Assembly (NCBI RefSeq): GCF_040546025.1
Contig: NZ_JBEPNA010000002.1
Coordinates: 186,001-250,000 of the forward strand
Direction of reading: 5' to 3'
DNA: 64,000 nucleotides
DNA from: Marisediminicola sp040546025
Lineage (GTDB): Bacteria > Actinomycetota > Actinomycetes > Actinomycetales > Microbacteriaceae
A program made the position numbers and the translations under genes. The notes beneath the pieces were generated by a model. That model searched no databases. It saw only the letters and a list, made by a program, of their open reading frames with translations, and had not been told where the DNA came from. The number at the start of each line of letters is the position of its first letter. Within the stretch, counting starts at the first letter, position 1. Shown here piece by piece: positions 18,495 to 27,382 of this stretch.

Positions 18495-19438
18495 ATGCGC
18501 CGAGTCTTTGCCGCGTCCCTGCTGCCCGCGATGTCCGCGGCCGCGCACACGGCACGGGCGACCGCGACGACCGCGCCGACTTGGGAACGGCTGGAGGGCG
18601 GCCCGCTGCTGCTGACCCCGCCGACGGTGCTGATGGACAACGTGCGAGCGGAGATCACGCGCCTCGCCCCGCGGCTCATCGTCATCGCGGGTAGACCCGC
18701 TGCAATCGCCCCCGAGGTGTACGACGCCCTCGCGCTCCTGGCGCCTGCGATCCGACGCGACTCGGGCGGGGACCGTTACGAAACGTCCCGAACGATCACC
18801 ACGGTGCGTTCCCGGCGGGGAGCGTCGCGCCGGCGTTCGTGGCGACGGGCGAGATGTTCCCGGATGCGCTCACCTCCTCGGCAGCGGCCGGGGGCGACCG
18901 TATCGTCTCGGCCGCCCCGGTCGCCTACCTCGCCGGGGGAACCGACTACCCCGACGCGCTCTCCGGGGCCGCTCTCGCGGCGAGGGACTCCGCGCCACTG
19001 TTCACTGTGCCGGGCAACTGCGTGCCCGCGGCCATACTCACCGGCCTGCGCGACATGGGCACGACCAGCCTCGTGCTTCTCGGCGGGCCCGCGTCGCTCA
19101 CCGAGAACGTCGAGAACCTCGTCGAGTGCACGACAGATCTCTCGAGAAGCGGTGCCCTGCTCGGCTTCAACCAGCCGTTCGAGTCGTTCGTGCCCATCAC
19201 GTCGTCGTTCGGCATGAGGGTGCACCCGATTACCGGAACTGTGACCATGCACAACGGCACCGACTACGCGAAGACGGGCATCCTGGGGATGCCGATCCGG
19301 AGCCTCGCCGTCGCACTCGTCGGCACGACCGGCGCCAGCACCGGCCCGCACCTGCACCTCGAGATCCGCATCAACGGCACGCACGTCGACCCGTACCTGT
19401 TCCTTCTCGGCACAAAGTACGCGACGCCGGTGCAGTAG
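18495..19438 (+). pseudogene. Decayed cell-wall-binding (CWB2) repeat/M23 peptidase gene
   Basis: Remnant of a secreted protein. It opens with a signal-peptide-like stretch (MRRVFAASLLPAMSAAAHTA), then joins abruptly to the middle of a CWB2 repeat (GGPLLLTPPTVL; VIAGRPAAIAPEVYDAL; GGDRYETSRTIT). At about 18797-18810 the reading frame changes: the repeat continues as GAFPAGSVAPAFVATGEMFPDALTS in another frame. A further repeat follows (AYLAGGTDYPDALSG, LVLLGGPASLTENV), then both ends of an M23 peptidase domain (SSFGMRVHPITGTVTMHNGTDYA; STGPHLHLEIRINGTHVDPY), but the roughly 50 residues between them are gone. The frameshift and several in-frame losses make function unlikely. Confidence 0.85.
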
Positions 19439-19454
19439 CGAGACGGCTTCGAGG

Positions 19455-20588
19455 CTAGGCGGGTGCGACCGCCTCCTCGTGGTGGATGGGGGCGGCGAGT
19501 GTGCCGAGCGGCTTGCCGGTCCCACCCCACTGCAGGGAGATGATCTCGGCGGCGATTGAGACGGCGGTCTCCTCTGGGGTCCTGGAGCCCAGGTCGAGGC
19601 CGATCGGGCTATGAAGCAGCGCCAGCTCGTCGTCGCCGAGCCCGACCTCGCGGAGGCGGGCGACGCGATCGTCGTGGGTGCGCCTGGACCCCATCGCTCC
19701 GATGTAGGCGACCGGCGGTCCGCTCAGCGCCACCTCGAGGAGAGGCACGTCGAACTTCGGATCGTGGGTCAGCACGCACATGACGGTGCGCTCGTCGACG
19801 AGCCTGTCGGAGATCTGCTCGGTCAGGTAGCGGTGCGGCCAGGCGACGACCACCTCGGCGCCGGGAAACCGCCTCTCGGTGGCGAACACCGACCGGGCGT
19901 CGCAGACGGTGACCCGGTAGCCGAGGAAGGTGCCCAGCCGGGCCAGGGCCGCGGCGAAGTCGATGGCCCCGAACACGAGCATGCGGGGGCGCGGCGCGAA
20001 GCTGTTGATGAAGACGGTCATCCCCTCGCCGAGGCGCTCGCCCTCGGGCCCGTAGGTCAGGATGCTGTTCCGGCCGGCCGCGAGCATCCCCAGAGCATCG
20101 TCGCTGACGGCACCGTCGGCCCGGTCGGAGCCGAGGCTGCCCTCGAATCCGTGCGGGCGGATGATGAGGTGGCGGCCGAGTCGGCGATCGTCGGGATGCT
20201 CGATCACGGTGGCAACCGCCACCGGCGCGGAGTTGTCGATGTCCTGCCGCACCGAGTCGAGCTCGCGGAATGTCTCCGGGGAGATGGGCTCGACGAACAC
20301 GTCGAGGATTCCACCGCAGGTCAGACCCACCGCGAATGCGTCGTCGTCGGTGATGCCGTAGCGCACGAGCTGCGGCCGGCCGTCGGCGGCGACCTCCGTG
20401 GCGAGCTCGTAGACGGCCGCCTCGACGCAGCCGCCGGAGACGGAGCCGACCGCCTCGCCCTCCGTGGTGACGAGCATCGACGCTCCGGCCGGTCGGGGAG
20501 CGGAGTTGAAGGTGCGCACGACGGTGGCGAGGCCCGCCGTGCCGCCGGTGCCCCAGCCCGCCAGGAGGGGGCCGAGCACATCACGCAT
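19455..20588 (-). CDS. XdhC/CoxI family molybdenum-enzyme maturation protein (CoxF-like)
   Basis: Predicted accessory protein for insertion or sulfuration of the molybdenum cofactor in the CO dehydrogenase encoded upstream. The 377-residue product has the N-terminal XdhC_CoxI domain with GSVSGGCVEAAVYEL (Cys54) and GLTCGGILDVFVE, then a C-terminal Rossmann-like domain (MLVFGAIDFAAALARLG; AYIGAMGSRRTHDDRVARL; LGSRTPEETAVSIAAEI). It is the last gene of the cox operon and overlaps coxG by 8 nt. In Oligotropha cox clusters, coxF and coxI encode this family; which one this matches is not certain. Confidence 0.88.
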   Translation of the reverse strand: MRDVLGPLLAGWGTGGTAGLATVVRTFNSAPRPAGASMLVTTEGEAVGSVSGGCVEAAVYELATEVAADGRPQLVRYGITDDDAFAVGLTCGGILDVFVEPISPETFRELDSVRQDIDNSAPVAVATVIEHPDDRRLGRHLIIRPHGFEGSLGSDRADGAVSDDALGMLAAGRNSILTYGPEGERLGEGMTVFINSFAPRPRMLVFGAIDFAAALARLGTFLGYRVTVCDARSVFATERRFPGAEVVVAWPHRYLTEQISDRLVDERTVMCVLTHDPKFDVPLLEVALSGPPVAYIGAMGSRRTHDDRVARLREVGLGDDELALLHSPIGLDLGSRTPEETAVSIAAEIISLQWGGTGKPLGTLAAPIHHEEAVAPA

Positions 20589-21333
20589 CTGGGGAGAACC
20601 CCCTCGCGGTGCTCAGCCGGATCCACCGGCGCGTCGAGACGAAGGTGCCGACGCGGTAGGCGACGAAGGCCACCGCCACGACCATGCCGATGAGCTTGGC
20701 CGGGCTGCTGAGCTGGTCCATGACGACGCCCTTCGCGAGTGACATCGCGTCGAGGCTGGGTCCCGCGGACGGTACCATCACGGGCTGCGCGGGGGTGCGC
20801 GGCTGTGAATCCGGGCGGGGCGGGGCGGATGAGCCGGCCTCTGCCGGTGCGGCCGTCGCGGACTCTGCCTGGGGCTCCGGAGCCGCCGAGGCCCCCACCA
20901 TCGACTGAAGGTTCGTGGCGAACAGGGTCATCATATGGTCGGTGACGCTGCCGATGACACCCTTGCCCATGGCGGCGACCTTGCCGGAAAGGGAGATGTC
21001 CGCGCTGACCGTGCCCTGCGTTGCCCCGTCGACCTCGACAAGGGTCAACGTCGCCGAGCCCTGCGCGGTCCCCTGGCCACGGGTCTCCTGCGCCTTTCCC
21101 TCGAACACGGCACGATGAGCATCCGCGTCCCGTTCGAGCACCGTCATCTGTCCCTTGTACTGCATCGTCACCGGCCCCATCTTCACCTGGAGGCCGACCT
21201 GGTAGGCGTCGTCGGAGAGCTTGCCCAGGATCTGCGCGCCCGGCACGCAGCCGGCCACCCGCTCGAAGTCCATGAGGGCCTGCCACACCTCGTGAATGGG
21301 GGCAACGACGGAGAAGGAGCTATCGAGTTGCAT
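20581..21333 (-). CDS. coxG: CoxG family protein (SRPBCC fold) with C-terminal membrane anchor
   Basis: The 250-residue product has an SRPBCC/CoxG domain at about 1-147 (FSVVAPIHEVWQALMDFERVAGCVPGA is the family signature), an Ala/Pro/Ser-rich linker (about 148-195), and a hydrophobic helix at about 213-232 followed by basic residues, likely a membrane anchor. CoxG binds near the CO dehydrogenase at the membrane and has been linked to quinone delivery in mycobacteria; the anchor seen here would fit that role. It overlaps coxE by 14 nt and the XdhC gene by 8 nt. Confidence 0.88.
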   Translation of the reverse strand: MQLDSSFSVVAPIHEVWQALMDFERVAGCVPGAQILGKLSDDAYQVGLQVKMGPVTMQYKGQMTVLERDADAHRAVFEGKAQETRGQGTAQGSATLTLVEVDGATQGTVSADISLSGKVAAMGKGVIGSVTDHMMTLFATNLQSMVGASAAPEPQAESATAAPAEAGSSAPPRPDSQPRTPAQPVMVPSAGPSLDAMSLAKGVVMDQLSSPAKLIGMVVAVAFVAYRVGTFVSTRRWIRLSTARGFSPDA

Positions 21334-22573
21334 TGTCTGGGCCTCTGTTTCTCTTGGGTTGAGATGAGCGGTCGGCGCGGATCGCCACCGCCACTTCGGT
21401 CAGTGCCGTATAGCTGTGCCCGCTCACGAAGGCGTCGCAGTAGGGCAGCGCAGCGGCCATGCCACCGACGAGTGGCTGGTAGTCCACGGCGACCTTCCTC
21501 GGATTCACCCACACGATTCGGTAGGCGAGCCGGCTCAGTCGTGCCATCTGCTCCCCGACGAGCGCAGGCGCATCCTGCGCCCATCCGTCAGACAACACTA
21601 CGATCACCGCGCCCCGGGCGAGACCCCGGCGGCCGTGGTCGTCGATGAAGCTCCGGATGCTCTCCGCAAGCCGCGTGCCGCCGGCCCAGTCGTTCGTGGC
21701 GGAGGCGGCCCGTGCGAGCGCCTGGTCGGCGTCGCGCGAGGTGAGCTGCCGGGTCAACCGGGTCAGGCGGGTCGAGAACACGAATGCCTCGGCGCCTGCG
21801 CTGACGACGGAGCCCTGGAGCAGCGTAAGGAACACCCGCGTGTAGGGCTCCATCGACGCGGAGACGTCGCACAACAACACGAGGCGCCGGGAGCGCGTGC
21901 GGCGCTGGGAGTAGATGAGCCGGATTGAGTCCCCGCCCGTGCGGTGCGCCGACCTCACCGTGCGGCGGAGGTCCAGCCTCGCGCTGCGGTGCGGTGTGCG
22001 CCGGGTGCGCCGGCTTCGGCGGGTGGGCGTCGCCAGGACGATCTTGCGCACGAGTCTCCGCATCTCGGCGACTTCCTCGGGCGCGAGCTCAGCGAAGGCC
22101 ACGTCGTGCAGGTGCTCGTCCGACGACGCCATCGCGAGGATCGCCTCTCGGTCCGGGCCCGCGCCCTGCTCGGAGTCGCCGCCGGGGCTCATGGCCGGAT
22201 TCTGGGGGCTCGCCTCCGCGCCACTCGGCCGCTCGTCGTTGGCGGTCGGGCGGGTCCTGACCTCCCCGCCGATCGGGGCCGTCGCGGTGGTGTCTCCCCG
22301 GGAGTCCGCCGGATCCAGCATCCCGTCGAACACCGCGGCGAAGACGGCGTCGAAGACGGCGAGCTGCTCCCGGCGGGACACGAGCACGACGCGTCCCGTC
22401 CAGTAGAGGGCGTCACGCGCGTGCGGCGGGACGAGCCGGATGGCCTCGGCGAACCGCGCAGCGCGGTCGGGTGGGACCGGGAGCCCGGCGCAGCGCAGCG
22501 CCGTGCTGAACCCGACGGCGAGGCTGGCAGGCTCCACCGTGCGTGTGGCGATGGGGTTGCCCGGGTCAGGCAT
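21320..22573 (-). CDS. coxE: CoxE-like VWA domain protein
   Basis: Partner of the MoxR-type ATPase CoxD in maturing the copper/sulfur/molybdenum centre of CO dehydrogenase. The 417-residue product has a helical N-terminal part (about 1-85), a low-complexity acidic/Pro stretch (about 86-140), a basic Arg-rich segment (about 180-230), and a VWA domain whose MIDAS motif DVSAS is at residues 236-240, followed by VVLSDGWAQDAP. The start overlaps the coxD stop by 8 nt. Confidence 0.88.
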   Translation of the reverse strand: MPDPGNPIATRTVEPASLAVGFSTALRCAGLPVPPDRAARFAEAIRLVPPHARDALYWTGRVVLVSRREQLAVFDAVFAAVFDGMLDPADSRGDTTATAPIGGEVRTRPTANDERPSGAEASPQNPAMSPGGDSEQGAGPDREAILAMASSDEHLHDVAFAELAPEEVAEMRRLVRKIVLATPTRRSRRTRRTPHRSARLDLRRTVRSAHRTGGDSIRLIYSQRRTRSRRLVLLCDVSASMEPYTRVFLTLLQGSVVSAGAEAFVFSTRLTRLTRQLTSRDADQALARAASATNDWAGGTRLAESIRSFIDDHGRRGLARGAVIVVLSDGWAQDAPALVGEQMARLSRLAYRIVWVNPRKVAVDYQPLVGGMAAALPYCDAFVSGHSYTALTEVAVAIRADRSSQPKRNRGPDNATR

Positions 22574-23489
22574 TCGCGTCTCCGACCAGCCAACCGGCGC
22601 CCCGTGCGAGCGCGAGGTCGTGGTCGTCCCGGTTCTTCAGGATCGTCCCCCATGTCTGGTTGACGGCCCGAACGTCGAGCCGTTCGACGCCGAGGATGGT
22701 CAGCGCCGAGACCCAGTCGATCGCCTCGGCGGTGCCGGGGGGCTTGTCCATGTCGAGGGAGCGCAGCCTGGTGATGGCCGATGCGGCCTGAAGGGCGAGG
22801 GGTTCGGCGCTGCTCGGCACGCGCCGACGCACGATTTCGGCGATGCGCTCCGGCGCAGGGTAGTCGATCCAGTGGTAGAGGCAGCGCCTGGTCAGGGCAT
22901 CGTGCAGGTCCCGAGTGCGGTTGGAGGTCAAGATCACTATCGGCGGATGCGTCGCCCGCACCGTGCCGAGCTCGGGGATCGTCACCGCGGCTTCGGCGAG
23001 CAGTTCGAAGGTGAATGCCTCGAATTCGGCGTCCGCCCGGTCGATCTCGTCGAGCAGGAGAACGGCGGGCCGCGGGCCGGTGTGCTCGATGGCCTTCAGC
23101 AGGGGTCGGCGCAGCAGGTACTCCGGGCCGAACAGCTCCGTCTCGTCCAGGTGCGCGTCGCGTACCTCCGCGAGCCGGATCCCCAGCAGTTGCCGGGGGT
23201 AGTTCCACTCGTAGAGTGCCTCGCCCGCGTCGATCCCCTCGTAGCACTGCAGCCGGTAGAGCGGGGTATCGAGCACCCGCGCGAGCGCCTTCGCCGCCTC
23301 GGTCTTGCCGACGCCGGGTTCGCCCTCGAGCAGGATCGGCTGCGGGAGCCGCACGGCGAGGAACAGCGCGGTGGCGAGCCCGGGGTCGGAGAGGTAGTCG
23401 ACGTCGTCGAGGGCGGCCTGCAGCGCGGAGACATCCGGAATTCGCCGCAGCACGTCGTCCTCGGCGCCGCCGCGCGCCGGCCCGGTCAT
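22566..23489 (-). CDS. coxD: CoxD-like MoxR family AAA+ ATPase
   Basis: AAA+ chaperone needed in CO-oxidising bacteria to assemble the CODH active site. The start at 23489 (MTGPARGGAED) overlaps the nucleotidyltransferase stop as ATGA and gives 307 residues; a longer in-frame extension would run inside that gene. Walker A GEPGVGKT is at 56-63, Walker B is AVLLLDEIDRA, and the sensor region is VILTSNRTRDLHDALTRRCLYHWIDYP, characteristic of the CoxD/MoxR branch. It forms a coupled pair with the VWA gene downstream. Confidence 0.9.
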   Translation of the reverse strand: MTGPARGGAEDDVLRRIPDVSALQAALDDVDYLSDPGLATALFLAVRLPQPILLEGEPGVGKTEAAKALARVLDTPLYRLQCYEGIDAGEALYEWNYPRQLLGIRLAEVRDAHLDETELFGPEYLLRRPLLKAIEHTGPRPAVLLLDEIDRADAEFEAFTFELLAEAAVTIPELGTVRATHPPIVILTSNRTRDLHDALTRRCLYHWIDYPAPERIAEIVRRRVPSSAEPLALQAASAITRLRSLDMDKPPGTAEAIDWVSALTILGVERLDVRAVNQTWGTILKNRDDHDLALARGAGWLVGDANA

Positions 23490-24094
23490 CGTGCCCCCCG
23501 TCGCTCGGCGAGCACCGTGTCGTAGTCCTCCTCGGTGTCGACATCGACGGGGATCCTGCCGGCGACGGGCACCTCGGCCACCTCGGCGGCTCGCTGGTCG
23601 AGCAGCCTCCACACGCCCTTGTCGCCGTGCAGTCCGGCGAGATCTGCGAACGTGGAGCGGGAGAAGGCGAACGGGTGCCCGATGCCGTCGTCGTACCGGC
23701 ACACCGCGATCGCCGCGTCGCCGCGCCCCTCGAGCAGGAGGCGCACCGATTCCGGGCGCACCCCCGGTTGGTCGCCGAGGAGCAGCACGAGCACGTCCGT
23801 GCCCGGGCCGAGTGCTGGCAGCGACGACGCGATCGACGACGAGCATCCGGAACTGAAATCGGGGTTCTCAACCACGTCGCAGCCGGCCGTGTCGACCATC
23901 TTCCGCACCTGGGCCGCGGCACCGCCGAGGGCGACGACGATCTGATCGAGGGAGCTGGCCCGCGCGGTCGCGAGCACGGCGTCGAGCAGCACTCCGTCGC
24001 CGTACTGGAGCAATTGTTTGGGGCTGCCGTACCTGGTGGAGGCGCCGGCGGCGAGTACGAGCGCGGCGACGCGGGGTTCAGGGCGCGTCGGCAT
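23486..24094 (-). CDS. MobA-like nucleotidyltransferase (molybdenum cofactor cytidylyltransferase-like)
   Basis: Predicted to transfer a nucleotide to molybdopterin; CO dehydrogenases use the cytidine dinucleotide form, so a MocA-type activity fits the context. The 202-residue product has the NTP-transferase opening LVLAAGASTRYGSPKQLL at about residue 12, the metal-binding segment VLLLGDQPGVRP, and GIGHPFAFSRSTF, all MocA/MobA-like. It overlaps the XdhC-YHS gene by 17 nt and coxD by 4 nt. The cytidyl versus guanylyl specificity cannot be read directly. Confidence 0.85.
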   Translation of the reverse strand: MPTRPEPRVAALVLAAGASTRYGSPKQLLQYGDGVLLDAVLATARASSLDQIVVALGGAAAQVRKMVDTAGCDVVENPDFSSGCSSSIASSLPALGPGTDVLVLLLGDQPGVRPESVRLLLEGRGDAAIAVCRYDDGIGHPFAFSRSTFADLAGLHGDKGVWRLLDQRAAEVAEVPVAGRIPVDVDTEEDYDTVLAERRGAR

Positions 24095-24986
24095 ATCGCT
24101 CCGGATGGGCGATGAAGCGCGCGCGGCACCCCGTCGAGCAGAAATAGGTCGTGACCCCGTCGATCTCGGCGTTCAGGCTCGCGGGGCTCGCGGCGACGGA
24201 CATCCCGCAGACCAGGTCGATCGCCGTCTCCGCCACCCACCCGCTGGATGCCGGCCGGGCCCGGTGTGCGGCGCGCTCGGCTACAAGCTGCGCCAGGATC
24301 GACAGTGCGATCTCGGCTGGGGTCCTGGCCCCCAGGTCTAGCCCGGCGGGGCTGTGCAGACGGGCGCGCTGCGCCTCGTCGACATCCAGCGACGCACGCA
24401 CGGAAGCACCCCGCGTCGCACTCGCGACGAGTGCGACGTAGGGGACCCCGGCGCGGAGGGCGGCCTCGAGCGCCGGCTCCTCGTCCCGCCCATGCGAGGC
24501 CACGATGACAGCGGCGTCGTCGGGCGCGGGGTCGGCGGAGAGCCCGTCGGTCAGCTGCACATCCAGCCCGATCCCCGCGCCGAGCTCGACGAGGGCGTGC
24601 GCGGTCGGGGTGCGGCCGACAACGACCACGCGCGCGGCCGGAAGGTGCGGCTCGAGGAAGATCTCGATTGCGCCGCCGCTCAGGCACGGGTTCGCGACCT
24701 CCACCGCCCCCTCCTCTCTCGTGTGGGAGGGCTCCCCCGGTACGACACGCAACAGCAGCGGCTCTCCCGTCGACAGTGTCATGAGGCCGTACTCCCGAAC
24801 GGATGCCTCGACGCAGTTGCCGCCGACGAAACCGTCGATGATCCCGTCGGGATGCACGATCGCGGTGTCGCCGGCCGATGCGCTCGTCGGGTGTTGCGCC
24901 CGCACCACGGTGGCGCGCACGAAGGACTCCCGGCGTCCGGTGAGTTCCTGCGCCCGTCGCGCGAGGGTCTCCCCCATGGCCGTCAT
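24078..24986 (-). CDS. XdhC family protein fused to a C-terminal YHS-like domain
   Basis: Maturation factor for the molybdenum enzyme encoded just upstream. The start at 24986 is 2 nt past the coxL stop; a second ATG three codons on is possible. The 302-residue product has an XdhC_CoxI part (DGFVGGNCVEASVREYG with Cys58; ANPCLSGGAIEIFLEP with Cys101), a Rossmann-type part (ARVVVVGRTPTAHALVELG; LDLGARTPAEIALSILAQ), and a C-terminal YHS/TRASH-like segment from about 257: DLVCGMSV, then YFCSTGC with Cys260, Cys283 and Cys287. The fusion could bind a metal, possibly copper for the Mo-Cu site, but this is inference. Confidence 0.85.
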   Translation of the reverse strand: MTAMGETLARRAQELTGRRESFVRATVVRAQHPTSASAGDTAIVHPDGIIDGFVGGNCVEASVREYGLMTLSTGEPLLLRVVPGEPSHTREEGAVEVANPCLSGGAIEIFLEPHLPAARVVVVGRTPTAHALVELGAGIGLDVQLTDGLSADPAPDDAAVIVASHGRDEEPALEAALRAGVPYVALVASATRGASVRASLDVDEAQRARLHSPAGLDLGARTPAEIALSILAQLVAERAAHRARPASSGWVAETAIDLVCGMSVAASPASLNAEIDGVTTYFCSTGCRARFIAHPERYADAP

Positions 24987-24988
24987 CG

Positions 24989-27382
24989 TTAGATCGGAGG
25001 CGTCGGTCGACCCTGCATGGCGGCCCACACCCGGGCCGGGGTGCAGGGCATGTCCATGTGGGTCACGCCGAACGGGCGCAATGCGTCGACGACCGCGTTC
25101 ACGATCGCCGGAGGCGAGCCGACGGTCGCGGACTCGCCGATGCCCTTGGCGCCGATGGGGTGATGGGGCGACGGCGTCACGGTGAAGCCGGTCTCCCAGT
25201 CCGGCACCTCGATCGCCGTAGGAACGAGGTAGTCCATGAACGATCCGCCGAGGCAGTTTCCCTCGTCGTCGAACTCGATGAGCTGCATCAGCGCCATCCC
25301 GACGCCGTCGGTCAGACCGCCGTGCACCTGGCCCTCGATGATCATCGGGTTGATGCGCGTGCCGCAGTCGTCCACCGCGACGAACCGCCGCACCTTCACG
25401 TGCCCGGTTCCCGGGTCGACGTCGACGACGCAGATGTAGGCGCCGAACGGGAAGGTGAGGTTGGGCGGGTCGTAGGTCACCTCGGCGTCGAGGTTTCCGT
25501 CGATGCCCTCGGGCAGCGCAACGGTGCCATGCGCGCCCATCGCGATCTCCGCCATGGTCTTGCCGACACTGGGATCGCCCTTCACGAACCAGCGGCCCTT
25601 CTCCCACTCGAGGTCCTCCGGCCTGGTCTCGAGCATCGCCGCCGCGATGAACTTAGCCTTCTCCCGCACCTTGCGGGCCACGAGTGCGACGGCGGCACCA
25701 CTGACCGGCGTCGATCGGCTGCCGTAGGTCCCGAGGCCGAACGGGGTCTGGTCCGTGTCGCCGTGAACGACGTCGATGTCCTCCGGCGGGATGCCGATCT
25801 CCTCGGCGACGATCTGCGCGAAGGTCGTCTCGTGGCCCTGGCCCTGACTCTGCACCGAGATGCGGACTACGGCCTTGCCGGTCGGATGGATCCGCAGCTC
25901 GGCGCCGTCGGCCATGCCGAGGCCGACGATGTCCATGTGCTTGCGGGGCCCAGCTCCCACCGTCTCGGTGAAGAACGAGATCCCGATGCCCATGAGCTCA
26001 CCCCTGGCGCGCTTCTCCGCCTGCTCGCGGCGGAGGTCGTCGTAGCCGGCCATCTCCATCGACAGCCGCATGGCCCGCTCGTAGTTGCCGGAGTCGTACT
26101 CCCACCCTGTCTTGTTCGTGTACGGGAATTGCTCGGGCTTGATGAAGTTCTTCAGCCGAAGCTCGGCCGGATCCATCTCAATCTTCTGGGCGAGCATGTC
26201 GACGAGCCGCTCGACGAGGTACACCGCCTCGGTCACACGGAACGAGCAGGCGTACGCCACCCCGCCGGGTGCCTTGTTCGTGTACACGCCCGTGACCTTG
26301 CAGTGAGCGGCCTGCAGGTCGTAGCTTCCTGTGAAGATGTGGAAGAAACCGGCCGGGTACTTCGTCGGCTGCGCCGTGGAGTTGAACGCTCCGTGGTCGG
26401 CGAGCACGTTGGTCCTCAGCGCGAGGATCTTGCCGTCCTTCGTCGCCGCGATCTCGCCCTGCATGATGTAGTCCCGCGCGAACGAGGTCGACATGAGGTT
26501 CTCGGATCGGTCCTCTACCCACTTCACTGGGCGGCCGGTGACGATCGAGCCGACCACGGCGAGGATGTATCCGGGGTAGATGCCGACCTTGTTGCCGAAT
26601 CCGCCGCCGATGTCCGGCGATACGATCCGGATCTTGTGCTCCGGGATGCCGGAGACGATCGCGAACAGGGTGCGGTGGGCGTGCGGGGCCTGACTCGTCT
26701 CGTACAGGGTCAACGCGCCCTCGATCGGCTCGAAGTCGGCGACGGCGCCGCAGGTCTCCATTGGGGCCGGGTGGGAACGCGGATAGATGATCTCCTGCGA
26801 GACGACTACATCGGCCGAGGCGAAGACCGCGTCGGTCTCGGCCGCGTTTCCGGCCTCCCAGTCGAAGATGTGGTTGTCTGTTCGTCCCTCGAGCTCGTCC
26901 CGGACTACCGGCGCACCGGGATCCAACGCCGTGCGCACGTCGACGACCGGAGTCAGCACGTCGTAATCGACCTCGATCAGCTCGAGCGCATCCCGGGCGG
27001 CGTAGCGGTCTTCCGCGATGACGAACGCGACCTCCTGGCCCTGGAAGCGCACCTTGTCGGTGACGAGCACCGCCTGCACATCGGCGGAGAGGGTGGGGGC
27101 CCATGCGAGCTTCAGACCCAGCAGGTCCTGGCCGGTGATGACGGCAACGACCCCGGGGTGGGCGAGCGCAGCGGTCGTGTCGATCGAGACGAGCCGCGCG
27201 TGTGCGACCGGGGAGCGCAGGATCGCACCGTGCAGCATCCCGGGCAGCACGATGTCATCGACATAGTGCCCCTTGCCGCGGACGAAGCGTGGGTCCTCCT
27301 TGCGCTGGATGCGGCCGTAGCCGATCGGGCGGTCGGCATCCCCCGCCGCCGGGTTGGACGCGTGCTCCTCGATGATGGTCAT
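24989..27382 (-). CDS. coxL: Aerobic carbon-monoxide dehydrogenase large subunit (form I)
   Basis: Catalytic molybdenum-copper subunit that oxidises CO to CO2. The 797-residue product has normal CoxL length. The form I active-site loop AYACSFR is at 376-382, with Cys379 as the copper-sulfur ligand; form II proteins have AYRGAGR instead. Other family landmarks are GYGRIQRKEDPRFVRGKGHYVDD at the N-terminus, SPDIGGGFGNKVGIYPG at about 255-271, and near the C-terminus GAKGIGESATVGSPPAIVNAV with the conserved active-site glutamate. It overlaps coxS by 4 nt. CO oxidation for energy at trace CO is the likely role. Confidence 0.96.
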   Translation of the reverse strand: MTIIEEHASNPAAGDADRPIGYGRIQRKEDPRFVRGKGHYVDDIVLPGMLHGAILRSPVAHARLVSIDTTAALAHPGVVAVITGQDLLGLKLAWAPTLSADVQAVLVTDKVRFQGQEVAFVIAEDRYAARDALELIEVDYDVLTPVVDVRTALDPGAPVVRDELEGRTDNHIFDWEAGNAAETDAVFASADVVVSQEIIYPRSHPAPMETCGAVADFEPIEGALTLYETSQAPHAHRTLFAIVSGIPEHKIRIVSPDIGGGFGNKVGIYPGYILAVVGSIVTGRPVKWVEDRSENLMSTSFARDYIMQGEIAATKDGKILALRTNVLADHGAFNSTAQPTKYPAGFFHIFTGSYDLQAAHCKVTGVYTNKAPGGVAYACSFRVTEAVYLVERLVDMLAQKIEMDPAELRLKNFIKPEQFPYTNKTGWEYDSGNYERAMRLSMEMAGYDDLRREQAEKRARGELMGIGISFFTETVGAGPRKHMDIVGLGMADGAELRIHPTGKAVVRISVQSQGQGHETTFAQIVAEEIGIPPEDIDVVHGDTDQTPFGLGTYGSRSTPVSGAAVALVARKVREKAKFIAAAMLETRPEDLEWEKGRWFVKGDPSVGKTMAEIAMGAHGTVALPEGIDGNLDAEVTYDPPNLTFPFGAYICVVDVDPGTGHVKVRRFVAVDDCGTRINPMIIEGQVHGGLTDGVGMALMQLIEFDDEGNCLGGSFMDYLVPTAIEVPDWETGFTVTPSPHHPIGAKGIGESATVGSPPAIVNAVVDALRPFGVTHMDMPCTPARVWAAMQGRPTPPI

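Noticed and set aside
16332..18548. Longer thrS starting at 18548
   Set aside because: The extra 70 codons are low-complexity and lack a ribosome site; the GTG at 18338 has GAGGAG in place and matches family length.
18780..18840. Programmed frameshift in the CWB2 gene
   Set aside because: There is no slippery heptamer or stem typical of recoding, and other parts of the gene are deleted too, which fits decay.
14856..19217. Very long open frame on the plus strand (over 1400 codons)
   Set aside because: It is opposite pdxS, the HIT gene and thrS and has no family similarity until it meets the CWB2 pseudogene; long antisense frames are expected at this GC content.
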